A stretch of 20,681 nt of DNA from a virus, in IMG/VR virus record IMGVR_UViG_3300025132_000388, positions 1 to 20,681 of that record; one strand, 5' to 3'. The stretch's first letter is position 1; every line of letters starts with the position of its first letter. Made by a program: the position numbers and the translations under genes. The notes below the pieces were generated by a model, which was not told the DNA's origin, ran no database searches, and worked only from the letters and a program-made list of their open reading frames with translations. This document shows positions 6,891 through 17,259 of this stretch, one piece after another.

Positions 6891-6894
6891 GAGG
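6890..6894 (+). promoter_or_regulatory. Strong Shine-Dalgarno site for the gp15-like gene
   Basis: GGAGG begins at the last base of the gp14-like stop codon and is 8 nt before the ATG at 6903. It stands out because most structural genes here lack such a site, and it fixes the start of the gp15-like protein. Confidence 0.75.
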
Positions 6895-6902
6895 TATAAA
6901 TT

Positions 6903-9272
6903 ATGAGATTTAATTTTATTGAAGAACCAGATTTTAGTGAACAACTAGCAAGATCTTATGAAAAAATTAATAGAGGTTACGAAAGAGCGGAGCAACGTGA
7001 ACGTGAGAATGATCAGATAAGAATACAAGAAGCTGGTAACGCTAAAAAAATGATTGCAGCTTTAGCAGAATTTGTTCCAAAAGCTAAAAAACTTGCAGAT
7101 GCTGCAAAAGAAAAATCAGAAAAAAGACAACTAGCTAATTACAATAAAAGTGAAGTTGCTAAACGTAGTAATGATGAAAAAAAAATACTTTATGATAAGC
7201 ATGAATTAGGTAAAGATGTCTTAAGTGATGAATACATAGCTGCTAATAAAGTTGCTAAAAAACTTAAAGAAGAAGGTAAATATACAGAAGCTATAGGCTT
7301 AATAGATAAAACTACTTGGAAAAGAATTAGATTTGGTGTAAAAGAATCATTATTTAAAAATGATTTATTAACTTATAATTCACGATTTAATAAAAAAGTT
7401 GGAGATACTAGAGACTTAAGTTCTGGAAATTTAGCTGATGCAATTGAAGCATTTAATGCTGAAGAAAAAGCTAGATATGCTGACTGGGGAGATGGATTTC
7501 AACAACGATTAAGTGATTACCATGATAAGCAGACTACTGCTTTGATGAATATCAAAATTCAGCAAGAAAATAAAGAATGGGAAAATACACAGGATATAGA
7601 AAATCAACTTGAATTACAATCTATATTTGATTTTGATGATGTTGGAGATGGTTCTTATAATAGAAACATCTTGAGCTATATGAGTAGACGACATGCAGAA
7701 TTAGGACATGAAAAATTAGGTCAGACTTATCAAAGGATTGCGGAAGATGTAATAGCTTTAGTAAAAGCTGGCAAACTAACTGTTAATCAAGCTAGAAAAT
7801 TTGAAGCATTATATATCTTACATAAAGGTAAAGAAGGAGAACCTCCTGAATTAATGTTAAAAAGCCATGAAAAATGGTTAATGGCATCTAATTGGGAAAA
7901 GGAATTACTTGATGCTGAAACAGAAAAGTATGAAGCGGAAGAAGCCGAAGCTGATAACTATGAAAAAGGTTTCATAGCAGAAATGAGGCAAGAACGTAAA
8001 GATAATGGTGGCTCATTTACTAATGAGATGTTTAGACAAAAACTGTCTACATGGGATTATGACACCTATGGAACCCCTTCATCTGATGTTACTGGATTTG
8101 CAACTGATGAAATAGTTGAAGATGATTTACAAGTACGTTATTTAAATAATTTATGGCAAGAAGGATTGGTCACAGAAGACGAAGTATATAAACTTAATGA
8201 CCCAGAAAAAAAAGCAACTTGGCTAGAAAGAGTGGGAACTGTTAGTCCTGAAGGAATAAGTTCTAAGGATTTAACAAGTGCTGTGGCTCATGCCAAAAGA
8301 GTAGCTATTAGTTTAGATAAGAATAGAGGTCTTAAAGCTGGTGATAATAGTGTTGCTACCGGAAACATTGAGAGAAATACCGAAATCTTTTTCCCCGGTC
8401 TTTATGCTACAGAAATGGAAACGGCTCCAGATTCTGCAACTGCATATAACAATGCTATTGCAAAATTAGAAACAATTATTGAATCAGGTGCATATGACAA
8501 ATTAATTAGTCCTACAACTGATGCTAATAAAAGAAATCGAGAATTAGCTAATGCACAAAATCAGCTAAAAGAAGATATGTCTGTTGTAGAGAATAGTATT
8601 ATTTTTGGTTCAGAAAATATTATTGATGAAGCTGAAAGATTACATAAGAAGAATATTGCACATCCATTTTATATACAGTTATCTAAAGATTTAAAAATAA
8701 ATGGTAAAAAAGTGCATCCCTTGAAACTTCAAGATATGCAATTAAAAGTAAAAGCTAAATTAGAAGGAGCTGGCGAACCTGTTAAATCAGTAGTATTACA
8801 AGCATGGGAAGCTATGCCTGAAACTTCACAAGAATTATTAAGTAATTACGTAACTAAATCTAGATTAAATAGAGCTAAGATTGAAGCATTCTATAAAGAT
8901 GCAACAGGGCAAGGTGAAGGAGATGGAATTATTGATTACAACGACCCTGCTATAAACTCTATTGCTGCTGAAATATTATCTAATAAAGATGGATTATATC
9001 CAGAGTTTAAAACAACTGAAACACTAATAGAACCTGAAAAAGTTAAAAAATTATCTAATAGAGTTTCGTATTCTAATTACAGGAAACAGCAGAGTGATGG
9101 AGTTGCAGCTGAAAGAGTTAAAACATTCTTTAATGAACTTGTTCAATTTCCCGGTGAATTTGTACAAGATATATTTGCAACCGAAGCAGCTGTATTTAGT
9201 ACGATAGGAGAAGGTTTAGAACAACAAAAAGAAAAAGTTAAAAAACAAACAAATAGAAGAAAACGCAATTAA
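6903..9272 (+). CDS. Internal virion (core) protein, gp15-like
   Basis: 789-residue protein at the position of T7 gp15 (747 aa), which with gp14 and gp16 makes the internal core and the trans-envelope ejection conduit. The sequence is long, highly charged and largely helical, rich in Lys and Glu. Coiled-coil-like stretches are visible near residues 20-110 and 335-360 (LDAETEKYEAEEAEADNYEK). No catalytic motif is seen. The C-terminus is strongly basic (EQQKEKVKKQTNRRKRN), which could touch DNA or lipid. The identity comes from synteny, size and composition, as gp15 homologues diverge strongly. A 16-nt spacer separates it from the gp16-like gene. Confidence 0.86.
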   Translation: MRFNFIEEPDFSEQLARSYEKINRGYERAEQRERENDQIRIQEAGNAKKMIAALAEFVPKAKKLADAAKEKSEKRQLANYNKSEVAKRSNDEKKILYDKHELGKDVLSDEYIAANKVAKKLKEEGKYTEAIGLIDKTTWKRIRFGVKESLFKNDLLTYNSRFNKKVGDTRDLSSGNLADAIEAFNAEEKARYADWGDGFQQRLSDYHDKQTTALMNIKIQQENKEWENTQDIENQLELQSIFDFDDVGDGSYNRNILSYMSRRHAELGHEKLGQTYQRIAEDVIALVKAGKLTVNQARKFEALYILHKGKEGEPPELMLKSHEKWLMASNWEKELLDAETEKYEAEEAEADNYEKGFIAEMRQERKDNGGSFTNEMFRQKLSTWDYDTYGTPSSDVTGFATDEIVEDDLQVRYLNNLWQEGLVTEDEVYKLNDPEKKATWLERVGTVSPEGISSKDLTSAVAHAKRVAISLDKNRGLKAGDNSVATGNIERNTEIFFPGLYATEMETAPDSATAYNNAIAKLETIIESGAYDKLISPTTDANKRNRELANAQNQLKEDMSVVENSIIFGSENIIDEAERLHKKNIAHPFYIQLSKDLKINGKKVHPLKLQDMQLKVKAKLEGAGEPVKSVVLQAWEAMPETSQELLSNYVTKSRLNRAKIEAFYKDATGQGEGDGIIDYNDPAINSIAAEILSNKDGLYPEFKTTETLIEPEKVKKLSNRVSYSNYRKQQSDGVAAERVKTFFNELVQFPGEFVQDIFATEAAVFSTIGEGLEQQKEKVKKQTNRRKRN

Positions 9273-9288
9273 TTACTAAGGTAAAAAA

Positions 9289-12200
9289 ATGAATCCTGAT
9301 GATTATCAGTTGGATGTCGATTCTATGGCTTTCGATGAAGAAGGCATTGATTTCCAAGAAAGATATGAGGAGGCTGAAAAACAACAAGCGTATCAACAAC
9401 AACAAGAACTTCAACTTGAAAATGAAGCAACTCAAGCTAAGGCTGAGTTGGATGACCCTCGTGAACGTGAAGGCGGTGGAGGATTAGGAGGAGTTGTTAA
9501 AGAAATCCAATCTGCTATAGGCGGTGGACTTCAAGATACTGCTTCGTCTGTTGTCACTCTCCCAGAAAGAGCCATTGACATGTTTAGTGGCGAAATGCAA
9601 GAAGAGCAAGAAACTGATGAAGGCTATGGAGCTGAATGGGATGACTGGTTTGTAGATGACGCTAACCCTATTGAAACCAAAACATGGTGGGGTGGTGCAT
9701 TAAGAAGCCTTGTACATTTTGGTTCACTAGCTGCTGCTATTATCCCTGCTGCTAAGGTAGCTGGCGTAACTGCTGCAACTACTGTAGTTGGAAGTCTTGC
9801 AAGAGGTGCTGCTGTCGGTGCTACATCTGACATTATTTCTAAGTACTCTCAAGAAGATAATGGTCTAGCTATTTTAAGAGATCGATTTAATTTTATTGAT
9901 ACACCATTAGCTACTAAAGATACTGATCACCCTGCAATGAAGACATTAAAAAATGTTGTTGAAGGTATGGGTATTGGTGCAATATTTGATGCTGCTAGTA
10001 TTCTTATTGGTAAAGGTATTAAAAAAGTTAGAGTAAATAAAGCTGGTCAAGAAGTAGTTGAAGATGGAACGACTGATGCTGTACAAAAAGCTGTAACTAG
10101 AGAAGCAGATGTTAATGCTCAAGTTAGAGAAAAAGCTGTAGATGATTTAAAAACACCAAACTATAGTGCTTATAAAAATAGAGAATTAGCTGACCCATGG
10201 CAAGGTGCACCAACCTCTAATGGTAAAGCTGGTGAAGTTAGAGACCAATTAAATCGTATTGAAAAAGAAGCTGGTGCAGAAATGGGTTCTACTGACTCAT
10301 TAACTACTCCAAAAAGATTAGCTAGTTATACAACTCCTGTAGAAACTGAACTAATGGTTAGAAGCTCTCAAATGGCTGAAGATCATGTGACAGAAATATT
10401 AGGTGAGTTTATGACTGATGCTCGTCTACAAGCTGAAATACAAGCTGCTAAGAAACAAGGTAAAACATTATCTGAAATATGGGGTGACTCTGCTGAACTT
10501 GTTAAAGAAGTTTATGAGGGTAGAAATAGATCAGACATAACTCCTGAAGAATTTTGGGAAAGAATGTTTGAAGCACCTACTGTTATCAAGAAAGGTTCAC
10601 CTGATGAAATTACTATATGGGACCCAGAAAAAGCTAGTGCTTCTAGATTAATCATTGGTTCTTTAATGAGAGAACTTAGAGATGCTGGTATTGGAGCTAG
10701 AGAACTTGCTGATATTGCTGACCTTAATGATATTGATGGTCCAGCTAAAGCTATATATGAAAAGATTATCGCTGGTTTAACTCAAGTTAAATTATCTAGC
10801 ATGAAAACATCTGGTCAATTAAAAGCATTTGGTGCTGGTAAGCAATCTTTAAAACAATTAAATGAAGTAGTTGACAGACAAGTTGGAGAATCTATAGATG
10901 CTTTTAGATTAGCTTTTAAAGTAGCTGGTGATTCTGCTAACGATGATTTGTTTAAAGCATATATGGAAGTCATTTCTATGAGTAATGACATTCGTAATGT
11001 TAAAGATTTCGATAATTGGGTTCGTAAAAAATTAAAAGGTGGAGAATTTAACGGGGAAGCTAAAACAGGTGTTCTTATTAAAGAACTAGAAGGAATGATG
11101 ATACATAGTGTACTTAGTGGTCCAAAGACTTCGGTTCGAGCAATCATGGGTACAGGTACTGCAACATTTCTTAGACCAATATCCCAAGTTATAGGTTCTA
11201 CTCTTACAGGTGATGTAGTTACCAGAAAAGCATCTATTTCTGCTTTAACAGGAATGATTGAAACTATACCTGAAGCATGGAAATTATTTAATACTAAATT
11301 AAATTCTTACTGGTCAGGTGACGTATCTACAATTAAATCTAGATTTACCGAATATACAAAAGGTGATGAGCAATGGGCTATATTTTCTGATTGGATAGAA
11401 AATAGTGGTAGAGCAACTCTGGGAGATAAAGCTGCTTTTTATATGGCAAACATGGCAAGAAGTTTAAATGATAATAAATTTCTTACTTACTCAACTAAAA
11501 TAATGGCTGCTACTGATGATACTTTTGGGTATTTATTAGCTAGAGCTAAAGGTAAAGAGAAAGCTATGAGAGCTGCTATTGATGCAGTATCAACAGGACA
11601 GGTTGTAGAAATAACTCCAGATTTACTTAAAAACTATGAAAATAGATTTTTATCAACTGTACTTGACCCAGAAGGAAACATAACTGATGCAGCTACTTTG
11701 TATGCAAAAAAAGAAGCTACATTAACTACTGATCTTACTGGCTTTTCAAAAGGTCTTAATGATGTATTTGAAAAAGCACCTTGGGCTAAACCATTTTTCT
11801 TGTTTGCAAGAACAGGTGTTAATGGATTAGCACTATCAGCTAAGCATACTCCCGGATTTAACTTCTTAGTAAAAGAATATAATGAAATAGCTGGAGCTAC
11901 AGTTGAAAACTTACAAGATGTTGCCAAGTATGGAATTACAAATGCTGACGAATTAGCTAATGCTAAAGCTTTACAAACAGGAAGATTAGCAATTGGTGGT
12001 TCAATAATTACTATGGCTTCCATGCATTTTATGAATGGTGGTTTAACAGGTAATGGACCAGCTGATCGTCAGATGAGACGTGCTTGGATTGATGGTGGTT
12101 ATAAACCTAGAACTATGACTATTGGTGGTGTTCAAGTAGGTTATGATTCATTTGAACCATTTAACTTAATACTTTCAACTATTGCTGATATTGGTGATTA

Positions 12201-13038
12201 CAGCCAATTAATGGGTGAAGAATGGACAGAAAATAATTTACAGAAATTAGCTTTAGTAGTTGCACAAGGTGTAACCAGTAAATCTTATTTAGCTGGTATG
12301 CAGCAATTTGTAGATTTATTTGGAGGTGCTCCCGGACAAGCTGAAAGAATTGTAGGTGGATTGATGAATAATATAATTCCTATGAGTTCTGCAAGAAATG
12401 AATTAGGAAAATTATTTAACCCACATATGAAAGAATTGAATGCTGGTATATGGCAATCAATTAGAAATAGAAACCAAATAACTGAAGGATTAGCTGTTAA
12501 TCAATTACCAACTAAGTACGACTTATTAAATGGTAAACCAATAAAAGAATGGGATTTTCCTACTCGTATGTTTAATATGTTTAGCCCATTTCAAATTAAT
12601 TTAGATCAAAGTCCGGGAAGAAAACTTTTATTTGAAAGTAAATACGATATGAGATTATCGACTCTTTCTTCTCCTGATGGATTAAGTTTAAAAGATAGTC
12701 CAAGACTAAGATCTTTATTTCAAAAAGCAATTGGTGATCAAAACTTAGAAGCACAATTAAATAAATTAGCAAAAGATTCAAGAGTAATAAAATCTCTTCA
12801 ATATATGAATGCTGACTTAAATGCTGGTAGAAGAGAAATGGACCCAAGAACAGCTTATATGCATAATCAATTAATTCATAATTTATTCCAAACAGCTCGT
12901 AGAAAAGCATGGGCTACATTGATGAATAATCCTGAAGTGCTTGAACTGATTAAAGAGCAAAGAAGATTAGACGTACAAAATTATAAATCATTAAAGAAAA
13001 CAGCAGAAGTAAATAATCTTTTATCACTTAGATATTAA
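9289..13038 (+). CDS. Internal virion (core) protein, gp16-like
   Basis: 1249-residue counterpart of T7 gp16 (1318 aa), the large ejected protein that spans the periplasm and inner membrane during DNA entry. The N-terminus is acidic and Gln-rich (residues 1-60), followed by a Gly-rich linker and a stretch of small hydrophobic residues at about 138-180 ([20 protein letters not shown] and onward) and again at 226-243, which could be membrane-active. T7 gp16 begins with a soluble lytic transglycosylase domain; I see no such domain or its catalytic Glu context here. The central block about 600-830 ([41 protein letters not shown]) is typical of the family. Only a weak AAGG lies before the ATG. A 40-nt gap follows. 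Confidence 0.92.
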   Translation: MNPDDYQLDVDSMAFDEEGIDFQERYEEAEKQQAYQQQQELQLENEATQAKAELDDPREREGGGGLGGVVKEIQSAIGGGLQDTASSVVTLPERAIDMFSGEMQEEQETDEGYGAEWDDWFVDDANPIETKTWWGGALRSLVHFGSLAAAIIPAAKVAGVTAATTVVGSLARGAAVGATSDIISKYSQEDNGLAILRDRFNFIDTPLATKDTDHPAMKTLKNVVEGMGIGAIFDAASILIGKGIKKVRVNKAGQEVVEDGTTDAVQKAVTREADVNAQVREKAVDDLKTPNYSAYKNRELADPWQGAPTSNGKAGEVRDQLNRIEKEAGAEMGSTDSLTTPKRLASYTTPVETELMVRSSQMAEDHVTEILGEFMTDARLQAEIQAAKKQGKTLSEIWGDSAELVKEVYEGRNRSDITPEEFWERMFEAPTVIKKGSPDEITIWDPEKASASRLIIGSLMRELRDAGIGARELADIADLNDIDGPAKAIYEKIIAGLTQVKLSSMKTSGQLKAFGAGKQSLKQLNEVVDRQVGESIDAFRLAFKVAGDSANDDLFKAYMEVISMSNDIRNVKDFDNWVRKKLKGGEFNGEAKTGVLIKELEGMMIHSVLSGPKTSVRAIMGTGTATFLRPISQVIGSTLTGDVVTRKASISALTGMIETIPEAWKLFNTKLNSYWSGDVSTIKSRFTEYTKGDEQWAIFSDWIENSGRATLGDKAAFYMANMARSLNDNKFLTYSTKIMAATDDTFGYLLARAKGKEKAMRAAIDAVSTGQVVEITPDLLKNYENRFLSTVLDPEGNITDAATLYAKKEATLTTDLTGFSKGLNDVFEKAPWAKPFFLFARTGVNGLALSAKHTPGFNFLVKEYNEIAGATVENLQDVAKYGITNADELANAKALQTGRLAIGGSIITMASMHFMNGGLTGNGPADRQMRRAWIDGGYKPRTMTIGGVQVGYDSFEPFNLILSTIADIGDYSQLMGEEWTENNLQKLALVVAQGVTSKSYLAGMQQFVDLFGGAPGQAERIVGGLMNNIIPMSSARNELGKLFNPHMKELNAGIWQSIRNRNQITEGLAVNQLPTKYDLLNGKPIKEWDFPTRMFNMFSPFQINLDQSPGRKLLFESKYDMRLSTLSSPDGLSLKDSPRLRSLFQKAIGDQNLEAQLNKLAKDSRVIKSLQYMNADLNAGRREMDPRTAYMHNQLIHNLFQTARRKAWATLMNNPEVLELIKEQRRLDVQNYKSLKKTAEVNNLLSLRY

Positions 13039-13065
13039 TCCACTCGCCAATTAAATAAAAAATCG

Positions 13066-13079
13066 TTTGTAAATACAAA
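13066..13079 (+). repeat. Short inverted repeat at the tail-fibre start codon
   Basis: TTTGTA (13066-13071) and TACAAA (13074-13079) are perfect complements separated by AA, with the 3' arm ending on the A of the ATG. The 2-nt loop is too tight for the full stem, so at most a short hairpin would form. It may be a protein-binding palindrome or chance in AT-rich DNA. Confidence 0.3.
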
Positions 13080-15418
13080 TGGCGACAACTGAACATTTTT
13101 ATACAGGCAATGGTTCCACCACAACCTTTGCCTTTACATTTCCATATTTATCGAATGGCGCTGTAAAAGTAGAACTTAACAACGTCCTAAAAACTGAAAA
13201 TACAAGTGGTCAAACAGATAATGACTACACCATTTCTAATACAAATATTGTCTTTAACTCAGCTCCAAGCAATGGAGTTAACGTACATATTTATAGAAAT
13301 ACTAACGTTGACTCAGCTCAAGCAGTTTATGCTGCTGGCTCTTCAATAAGAGCAGCTGACTTAAACAACAACCATACTCAATTGCTGTACTCAGCTCAAG
13401 AAGCTGGTGGTCAATTAATTAGACAAAGTGATATAAAAGACAGTGCTATAAATAGCACAAAAATTGAAGACGGAACTATTGTCAATGCTGATGTAAATGC
13501 TTCAGCTGCAATAGCTGGAACAAAAATATCACCTGATTTTGGTAGTCAAAATATAGCAACTACCGGTACGGTTAATGGAGTAACAACAACAGAATTAGCA
13601 ATTTTAGATGGTGCAACTGTTAGCACCGCAGAATTAAATACTTTAGATGGAGTAACATCTACAACAGCAGAATTAAATATTTTAGATGGCGTTACAGCAA
13701 CAGCTTCAGAATTAAATATTCTTGATGGTGTTACAGCTACAGCTTCCGAAATTAATAAGCTAGATGGAGTAACTGCATCAACAGCAGAATTAAATATTTT
13801 AGCTGGCGTAACAGCTACAGCTACAGAACTAAACATTATTGATGGAGTAACAGCTACAACGGCAGAACTTAATCATGTTGATGGTGTTACAAGCGGTATC
13901 CAGGCACAGATAGATGGTAAACAACCACTTGATTCTGAACTAACAGAACTAGCTACAATGGGTAGCGGAACTGCTGGAGCTTTAGCTGATCTAAACACAG
14001 CAGAAGTTCAAACACTAGATGGAATCACATCATCTACAGCAGAACTAAACTTATTAGATGGCAAGAGTATAGTCACAACTATTGGTGGAAGTGCAACTGA
14101 TGTACAGATACCTTCAGCTCAAGCTGTAAACGAAAGAATTGTAGAGCTAGTAACAGAGGTTGGAGGATTTGCTCCAATAGCTAATGAGACAAGTTTTCCT
14201 ACAACTAATCCAGACATCAATGATGGTGCTGGAACTATAGTCAGTATTAAAGCTTTAGCAAGTAACTTAGTTTCTAACGGAAGTGGAGTTGCAACTATTT
14301 CTAATGGTGCTGGATCTGGAAATACAGTTACTATTAATGGGTTAGCAAACAGCACAACATACGCTGCTGGAAAAGGTCTATTAGTAGAAACAACTACAAC
14401 ATTACATACATATACTTTCCATAGAGAAGTTCTTAGTCCAACTGGAGTAGCAAATGCACAAACCCTTGTAAATGACTTTAATGATAGATACCAAGTAAGT
14501 GGTAGTGCTCCAAGTAATCATCCAGATGGCTCTGCTTTAGCGGATGGAGATCTTTGGTTTGATACTTCAGCCAATGTAATGAAAGTCTATGACTTAGGTA
14601 ACACACAATATGATGCTGTTACTTCAATTGGAGACTTTAAATTATTAACAGTAGTTCCTGATGGAGCTACATCTGGAAGTCCTACATTTAATGCAACTAT
14701 ACAATCTTATGACTTAAGAGATGGAAGTAATGCAGCAGCGATAACAAGTGTTGGACAACTAATAGTCAGTCTTAATGGTGTAATCCAAAAACCAAATGCT
14801 GGTTCATTTGATGCAAGTCAAGAAGGATACTATTTAGAAGGAACTAACGGAATTAAATTCTGTACAGCTCCTCCAAGTGGTACAAGTTTATTTGTAACTT
14901 TAATTGGATCTGCTACTGCTATAGGTACACCAAATGACAATACAGTTTCAGAAGCTAAATTAACAACTGATTCTGTAAGTGAAGCTAAATTAAAAGTTGG
15001 AAATTCTCCAGTTAATGGAAAATTTTTACAAGCACAATCTGGACAATCTGGCGGACTATATTGGGAAACTGTTGACTTAACAGCTTTAAGTGCAAGCAAC
15101 CTTACATCTGGCACAGTACCTAATGCACGATTCCCTGCAACACTGCCAGCGGTAAGTGCAGCTAACTTAACAAACGTCCCAGCTGCAAACATAACTGGTA
15201 CTCTCCCTGCTATAGATGGGTCGAATCTAACAGGTTTACAAGCTGGTGCTACAGGTGGTAACTCAGGAGCTAATGCTGTTTTCTGGGAAAATGCTCAGAC
15301 AATAACTCACGATTACACAATTAGCACAAACAAAAATGCTGGCTCGTTTGGACCTCTAACTATTAACAATGGAGTGACCGTGACAGTACCTAACAACTCA
15401 ACTTGGACAATAGTTTAA
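13079..15418 (+). CDS. Tail fibre with T7 gp17-like N-terminal anchor
   Basis: 779 residues. Residues 1-120 match the T7 tail-fibre anchor that attaches to the tail nozzle (FAFTFPYLSNGAVKVELN, IYRNTNVDSAQAVYAAGSSI, RAADLNNNHTQLLYSAQEA). Residues about 117-155 contain the DSAINSTKIEDGTIVNADVN-type linker. Residues 172-273 are eight consecutive 13-residue repeats with consensus ELNILDGVTATTA, and two further copies occur near 309-329. Such repeats probably form a slender trimeric beta-rich shaft. A second linker of the SEAKLTTDSVSEAKLKVGN kind is near 620. The C-terminus (GANAVFWENAQTITHDYTI to TVTVPNNSTWTIV, about 723-779) is a recurring marine-phage fibre end. There is no Shine-Dalgarno sequence, and the ATG lies at the edge of a small inverted repeat. 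Its stop overlaps the next start as TAATG. Confidence 0.92.
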   Translation: MATTEHFYTGNGSTTTFAFTFPYLSNGAVKVELNNVLKTENTSGQTDNDYTISNTNIVFNSAPSNGVNVHIYRNTNVDSAQAVYAAGSSIRAADLNNNHTQLLYSAQEAGGQLIRQSDIKDSAINSTKIEDGTIVNADVNASAAIAGTKISPDFGSQNIATTGTVNGVTTTELAILDGATVSTAELNTLDGVTSTTAELNILDGVTATASELNILDGVTATASEINKLDGVTASTAELNILAGVTATATELNIIDGVTATTAELNHVDGVTSGIQAQIDGKQPLDSELTELATMGSGTAGALADLNTAEVQTLDGITSSTAELNLLDGKSIVTTIGGSATDVQIPSAQAVNERIVELVTEVGGFAPIANETSFPTTNPDINDGAGTIVSIKALASNLVSNGSGVATISNGAGSGNTVTINGLANSTTYAAGKGLLVETTTTLHTYTFHREVLSPTGVANAQTLVNDFNDRYQVSGSAPSNHPDGSALADGDLWFDTSANVMKVYDLGNTQYDAVTSIGDFKLLTVVPDGATSGSPTFNATIQSYDLRDGSNAAAITSVGQLIVSLNGVIQKPNAGSFDASQEGYYLEGTNGIKFCTAPPSGTSLFVTLIGSATAIGTPNDNTVSEAKLTTDSVSEAKLKVGNSPVNGKFLQAQSGQSGGLYWETVDLTALSASNLTSGTVPNARFPATLPAVSAANLTNVPAANITGTLPAIDGSNLTGLQAGATGGNSGANAVFWENAQTITHDYTISTNKNAGSFGPLTINNGVTVTVPNNSTWTIV
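13592..13897 (+). repeat. Eight tandem 39-bp units in the tail-fibre gene
   Basis: In-frame repeats of 13 codons, each running from Glu-Leu/Ile-Asn-x-x-(Asp/Ala)-Gly-Val-Thr. Copies are diverged at the DNA level (synonymous and a few replacement differences), so the array looks old and selected for protein shape rather than freshly expanded. Two isolated copies follow at about 14003-14065. Unit number could vary between relatives and change fibre length. Confidence 0.9.
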
Positions 15419-15978
15419 TGGCAATAACAATAAATGGAAACGGTACTATCACAGGTTATGACCCAGTACCAAATGGCTCAATTACTTCTGCAAAATTAGC
15501 AAGTGGTGCTATCACAAAATCAGCTTTTCCAGTTGGAACTATAATAAACACAACATATGGAGCACATGCTACGACTGGAATGTCAACAAGCTCTACCTCT
15601 TTTACAAACTATCAAAATAGTGAGATTACAGTAACAAAACTAAGATCTGGTAATGGTAGTGGTGGTTCTGTTTTGTTAATTTTAGCTTCTGCTTGGCTTG
15701 AATTTTCAGGAAGTTCTGCAAACAGTAAACACTTATCATATTCACTAATGAGAGATGGAAATGAGCTAACAGGAAAAACTCATGGTTTAGGTAATCTTTA
15801 TTCTGAAAATGCTCAAGGTTATCAAAGTGCTGCTGATATGAAATATACGGATACCGTTAATCTAAGTGCTGGAAACTATGTTTACTCTGTGTGTATTAAA
15901 AGTGCTAACTCATCTACTATCCAAATTGGTAATAGTCAAAGATTAGGTACTTGGCAAATTTTGGAGATAGCAACATGA
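15418..15978 (+). CDS. Accessory tail-fibre protein 1
   Basis: 186 residues starting with ATG at 15418, sharing one base with the preceding TAA (TAATG), which decides this start over an upstream in-frame TTG. The N-terminal 40 residues contain an attachment/linker motif of phage fibres (NGSITSAKLASGAITKSAFPVG). Residues about 50-186 look like a compact beta-sandwich tip found in marine phage fibres (SSTSFTNYQNSEITVTKL, VLLILASAWLEF, LSAGNYVYSVCIK). I infer a virion surface protein, possibly receptor-binding, but no receptor can be named. It overlaps the next gene by 4 nt (ATGA). Confidence 0.75.
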   Translation: MAITINGNGTITGYDPVPNGSITSAKLASGAITKSAFPVGTIINTTYGAHATTGMSTSSTSFTNYQNSEITVTKLRSGNGSGGSVLLILASAWLEFSGSSANSKHLSYSLMRDGNELTGKTHGLGNLYSENAQGYQSAADMKYTDTVNLSAGNYVYSVCIKSANSSTIQIGNSQRLGTWQILEIAT

Positions 15979-16628
15979 GTATAAAATTAAACGCACAGTC
16001 TGGAGGGTCAGTTGCACTAGACGCTCCAACTCAAACAACAAGTAGTGCAGACTTAACATTTAAATTACCTGTAGCTGATGGAACATCAGGTCAAGCTTTA
16101 ACTACAAATGCCAGTGGTCAACTAGCGTTTGCAACTGTTGCATCTGGTAGAAAATATACTTATGGAAGTTGGACTAATACAACCAGTGGAAATAATGTAG
16201 AATTTACAGGATTAGCCGCTACAACAGAATTAGCTTTTGATTGGCTTAACGTAAAATCCGCAGGCAACACGAATTTTCAAATTACGATAGGAGATAGTGG
16301 AGGTTACGAAACATCTGGTTATCAAACTGCTACTGGATATGCAGGAGCTAGTGGTAATCATCACGACCCAACTGGTAATTTATGGTTAACTGAAGGCTCT
16401 GCTGATGCTGCTGGTTTAAGATCTGGCAGAATGAAACTTATTAATATGTACGGAAATTGGTGGTACATGGAATTTGATTGGTTAGATACAGGCTCTTCAC
16501 CTCACTTTAGATTTTTGAAAGGTACAAAAGAGTTATCAGGACAATTAGATAGAGTTAAAATTGGTTGGGAAAATAGCGGTACTTTTGATGGTGGCTATAT
16601 CAGATATGTAAAAATCGAGGATTTATAA
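15975..16628 (+). CDS. Accessory tail-fibre protein 2
   Basis: 217 residues from the ATG at 15975, inside the previous stop (ATGA) and preceded by GGAG at 15963-15966, 8 nt away. Residues 1-55 are a common marine-phage adaptor module (MSIKLNAQSGGSVALDAPTQ, LTFKLPVADGTSGQALTTNASGQLAF). The remainder (about 60-217) is an aromatic- and Gly-rich beta-domain with WWYMEFDW and several Trp residues, compatible with glycan binding. Function beyond fibre or adhesin is not determinable from sequence alone. Alternative: a decorating protein of the tail. Confidence 0.73.
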   Translation: MSIKLNAQSGGSVALDAPTQTTSSADLTFKLPVADGTSGQALTTNASGQLAFATVASGRKYTYGSWTNTTSGNNVEFTGLAATTELAFDWLNVKSAGNTNFQITIGDSGGYETSGYQTATGYAGASGNHHDPTGNLWLTEGSADAAGLRSGRMKLINMYGNWWYMEFDWLDTGSSPHFRFLKGTKELSGQLDRVKIGWENSGTFDGGYIRYVKIEDL

Positions 16629-16629
16629 C

Positions 16630-17259
16630 ATGAGCAGAATATTAGTCGATCAAATACGATCAAACAGTGCGTCAGCAGATGCACTTACTTTAGATGGATC
16701 TGGTAATCTTACTATTCCCGGTAATCTTACTTGTAGTGGTAACGCTTCTATTAGTGGTACACCTACAGGTTTTGGATTTTCACCAGAAGCAGATGCTTAC
16801 AGACTTACGTCTGACTTTTCTAGTAGTGCTGATCCTATCACTAGTAATTGGGAAAGAAACGATAATACATGGGAAGGTACAGGATATTTAGGTTCTTCAT
16901 TAATTACTCAATCTAGTGGTATATTCACTTTTGCAAAAACTGGTTGGTATTATTTTTATCTACAACATGATTCTCAAATAGGTGGTGGTAATTCAGATGG
17001 TTTTAATCAATTTTTTGCAAGTATAAGTACAAATAGTGGGAGTGCATATACTAATTTTTGCGAGAATGATGGTTGGTTTGGAGATAATGCCAGTTCAAAA
17101 TATATGGTTAAAAGTTCTAGTGCTTTAATAAAAGTAGCTGATGCTAGTACTTACAGAATAAAAATATCACAGTCTGCCGGTTCTGGTTCAACTACAACCA
17201 AAGGCAGTTCATATAAGTTAAGAACTGGATTTATTTTACTTCGTATAGGAGACGCATAA
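16630..17259 (+). CDS. Accessory tail-fibre protein 3 with C1q/TNF-like tip
   Basis: 209 residues beginning 1 nt after the previous stop, with GAGG at 16616-16619 as ribosome-binding site. Residues 1-48 are a fibre module (MSRILVDQIRSNSASADALT, LDGSGNLTIPGNLTCSGNAS). Residues about 50-209 have the strand pattern of a jelly-roll C1q/TNF-like trimer head: SGIFTFAKTGWYYFYLQHDS, AYTNFCENDGW and YKLRTGFILLRIGDA at the end. Such heads often bind cell-surface glycans and trimerise. The domain assignment is by eye and moderate. Confidence 0.73.
   Translation: MSRILVDQIRSNSASADALTLDGSGNLTIPGNLTCSGNASISGTPTGFGFSPEADAYRLTSDFSSSADPITSNWERNDNTWEGTGYLGSSLITQSSGIFTFAKTGWYYFYLQHDSQIGGGNSDGFNQFFASISTNSGSAYTNFCENDGWFGDNASSKYMVKSSSALIKVADASTYRIKISQSAGSGSTTTKGSSYKLRTGFILLRIGDA
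17247..17251 (+). promoter_or_regulatory. Shine-Dalgarno site for the 104-residue gene
   Basis: AGGAG located 8 nt before the ATG at 17260, inside the end of the preceding fibre gene. It is a good site that supports independent translation of the small gene. Confidence 0.65.

Noticed and set aside
13592-13897. CRISPR-like array
   Set aside because: The period is 39 bp with no distinct spacers; the repeats are in frame and diverged synonymously, so they are protein repeats.
13546-15192. Minus-strand open frames within the tail-fibre gene
   Set aside because: They mirror the codon bias and repeats of the fibre gene (Thr/Ala/Gly-rich antisense) and have no start signals.
15403-15417. Upstream TTG start for the first accessory fibre gene
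   Set aside because: The TAATG overlap at 15416-15420 offers a normal ATG and matches the coupling pattern of neighbouring genes.
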